Shown here: piece after piece, positions 62,748-64,000 of the stretch
How positions within the stretch are numbered: position 1 is the first letter of the stretch
Layout: every line of letters begins with the position of its first letter
Source: Magnetospirillum sp.
Lineage (GTDB): Bacteria; Pseudomonadota; Alphaproteobacteria; CACIAM-22H2
Direction: 5' to 3'
DNA: 64,000 nucleotides
NCBI GenBank assembly: GCA_027532905.1
Contig: JAPZUA010000001.1
Coordinates: 1,237,950-1,301,949 of the forward strand
Notes under the pieces: model-generated
The model's database searches: none
Told to the model about the DNA's origin: nothing
The model's input: only the letters and a program-made list of their open reading frames with translations
Made by a program: the position numbers and the translations under genes

Positions 62748-62766
62748 GGCGACGAAACGCGCTTCC

Positions 62767-63090
62767 TCAGAAGGGCAGCTTCATGCCCGGCGGAAGATTG
62801 AGCCCGCCCGTCATTTCGCGCATCTGATCGGAAGTCACGGCATCGACCTTGGCGCGCGCATCGTTGAGGGCGGCGACCAGCAGATCTTCGAGCACTTCGA
62901 CGTCGTTGGGATCGACCAGGCTCTTGTCGATCTTGACGCGGCGCACGTCGCCCTTGCCGCCGAGCGTGGCCACGACCATGCCGCCGCCGGACTGGCCCGT
63001 CACTTCGAGGGCCGCCAGCTTCTCCTGCATCTCGGCCATTTTGCTCTGCATCTGCTGGGCTTGCTTCATCAGATTGCCGAGATTCTTCAT
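62767..63090 (-). CDS. YbaB/EbfC nucleoid-associated protein
   Basis: A 107-residue dimeric DNA-binding protein. The N-terminal [25 protein letters not shown] helix and [26 protein letters not shown] are the family hallmarks. It starts at ATG 63090, overlapping the dnaX stop by 4 bp, and precedes recR by 19 bp, as in many genomes. It affects nucleoid compaction and gene expression. Confidence 0.95.
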   Translation of the reverse strand: MKNLGNLMKQAQQMQSKMAEMQEKLAALEVTGQSGGGMVVATLGGKGDVRRVKIDKSLVDPNDVEVLEDLLVAALNDARAKVDAVTSDQMREMTGGLNLPPGMKLPF

Positions 63091-64000
63091 TGCTCGTACT
63101 CCTGTTCCATATTGTCCGGCACGATCCAGGTCTCTTCGCCATCCGACCCGAACAGATCGTCGCCCGCCTCGACCGGGGCGGGGGCCGCAAATTCAGGGAC
63201 TGCGGCCGCCGCCTCGTTGCCGCGCACGGCTTCGATGGCCGAGCCCTCGAACGCCGAAAGCACGGCCGCCACCAGCGGATGCTCGGCCGCCGCGCGCTTT
63301 TTGTCTTCGACGGCTTGGCTTGCCTGCTCGGCCAAGGTCGCGGCACCTGCCGCTTGCGTTTCCAGCGTCACAAGCCAGGTCTGGCCGGTCCATTCGCGCA
63401 GACGTTCGGCAAGCTGCGTGGGCAAGGTGAGATTGCGCGGCGCGTTGGGATAGGCGAACGACAAGCGCCCCGGCGCAAACGACACGAGCCGCACGCGACC
63501 ATAGAGTTCGCCGTAGAGCAGGCCCTCGCGCTTGGCCTGCACCAGCGCCACAAGTTCGGCAAAACTCTGCGGCTGGCTTGCGACCGCATCGGCCGCCGGT
63601 GCTTCGCGCGGCTGGATGGCTGCTGCGGTTGCCGTGCGCCCGCCCGCGATCGCGCGCGGGCCCCCGCCGTTCCCGCCGCCGCCGCCGGGGCGCGTACCCG
63701 CACCGCCATCGCCGCCGGCCTTGGTGAGTTTTTCGACAAGATCGCCGGGGCTCGGCAGATTGGCGGCGTAGGCCAAGCGCACGATCAGCATCTCGAGAGC
63801 GGCAAGCGGCTGCGGGGCCGTCTGCACTTCGCCAAGACCCTTGAGCAGAATCTGCCACGCGCGTGCGAGCACGGGCACGCCAAGCGCTTCGGCCATTGCC
63901 CGGCCACGCACGCGCTCGGTCTCGGGCAGGCCCGCCTCGTCGATCAAGGCAGGGGCGACTTTGAAGCGCGTCAGCGCGTGGGCGGTGCCCAGAAGATCCT
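63087..64000 (-). CDS. dnaX: DNA polymerase III gamma/tau subunit (3' part only)
   Basis: The C-terminal about 304 residues are visible; the gene runs off the window end at 64000. The first part (HALTRFKVAPALIDEAGLPE ... AWQILLKGLGEVQTAPQPLAALEMLIVRLAYAA) is domain III, the oligomerising part of the clamp-loader. A glycine-rich linker follows (residues coded around 63630-63720), then a tau-type C-terminal region. The ATPase motor is outside the window. The stop overlaps the ybaB start (ATGA). No frameshift signal for a gamma form was seen in the visible part. Confidence 0.94.
   Translation of the reverse strand, partial: DLLGTAHALTRFKVAPALIDEAGLPETERVRGRAMAEALGVPVLARAWQILLKGLGEVQTAPQPLAALEMLIVRLAYAANLPSPGDLVEKLTKAGGDGGAGTRPGGGGGNGGGPRAIAGGRTATAAAIQPREAPAADAVASQPQSFAELVALVQAKREGLLYGELYGRVRLVSFAPGRLSFAYPNAPRNLTLPTQLAERLREWTGQTWLVTLETQAAGAATLAEQASQAVEDKKRAAAEHPLVAAVLSAFEGSAIEAVRGNEAAAAVPEFAAPAPVEAGDDLFGSDGEETWIVPDNMEQEYEQ

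Noticed and set aside
63630-63720. Glycine-rich repetitive stretch in dnaX as a coding repeat or frameshift element
   Set aside because: It fits the flexible linker normal in tau proteins and shows no slippery heptamer with a convincing downstream stem.

Overview
The window is about 64 kb of gene-dense, GC-rich DNA. Gene content points to an alphaproteobacterium, most likely Rhodospirillales-like: GapR (DUF2312) and DUF1244 beside pyk, a fused TrpE-TrpG, a fused indolepyruvate ferredoxin oxidoreductase, and many 4-base ATGA/GTGA gene overlaps. That placement is inference. I saw no tRNA, rRNA, CRISPR array, IS element or phage gene. It reads as ordinary chromosome carrying several catabolic and transport modules. 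Only one gap exceeds 300 bp (21658-21988).

Layout. 1-6.4 kb: 3' end of dps, pyk, a glycerate 2-kinase-like gene, an N-formylglutamate amidohydrolase-like gene coupled to a GCS2 ligase, DUF1244, gapR and a DUF429 gene. 6.4-12.5 kb: a fused indolepyruvate oxidoreductase, then trpE(G) preceded by a trpL leader peptide with three Trp codons. 12.5-20.8 kb: a UDP-sugar epimerase, a four-gene minus-strand operon (acyl-CoA synthetase, BON lipoprotein, GNAT, secreted hydrolase), pepF and an ABC1 kinase. 20.9-26.5 kb: a GntR regulator and a complete Liv-type ABC importer. 26.5-34.2 kb: a TPR/glycosyltransferase-like protein, an M20 amidohydrolase, an IlvD/Edd dehydratase, a TAXI-TRAP transporter and a GlcG-like protein. 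34.3-41 kb: a PAS protein, a TetR/SDR divergent pair with visible operator symmetry, a molybdopterin oxidoreductase, an amidase and a WecA/MraY-type transferase. 41.2-47 kb: an orphan NitT/TauC-type permease, RidA, and xdhA-xdhB-xdhC. 47-51.7 kb: queG-queA-tgt-queF and an atypical metallo-beta-lactamase-fold protein.

51.7-62.1 kb: the most unusual part. An RpiR regulator leads an operon of a mandelate racemase-family enzyme, a solute-binding protein, an SDR, two sugar-type permeases, a cytoplasmic jelly-roll-like protein, a small beta-rich protein and a second, paralogous solute-binding protein. No ATPase is encoded there. Convergent to it lie an aspartoacylase-like M14 hydrolase and a PLP enzyme. 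62.1-64 kb: recR, ybaB and the 3' part of dnaX in the usual conserved order.

The strongest regulatory discovery is the trp leader. The strongest candidate for undescribed biology is the double-receptor sugar-transport operon with its two uncharacterised partner proteins.
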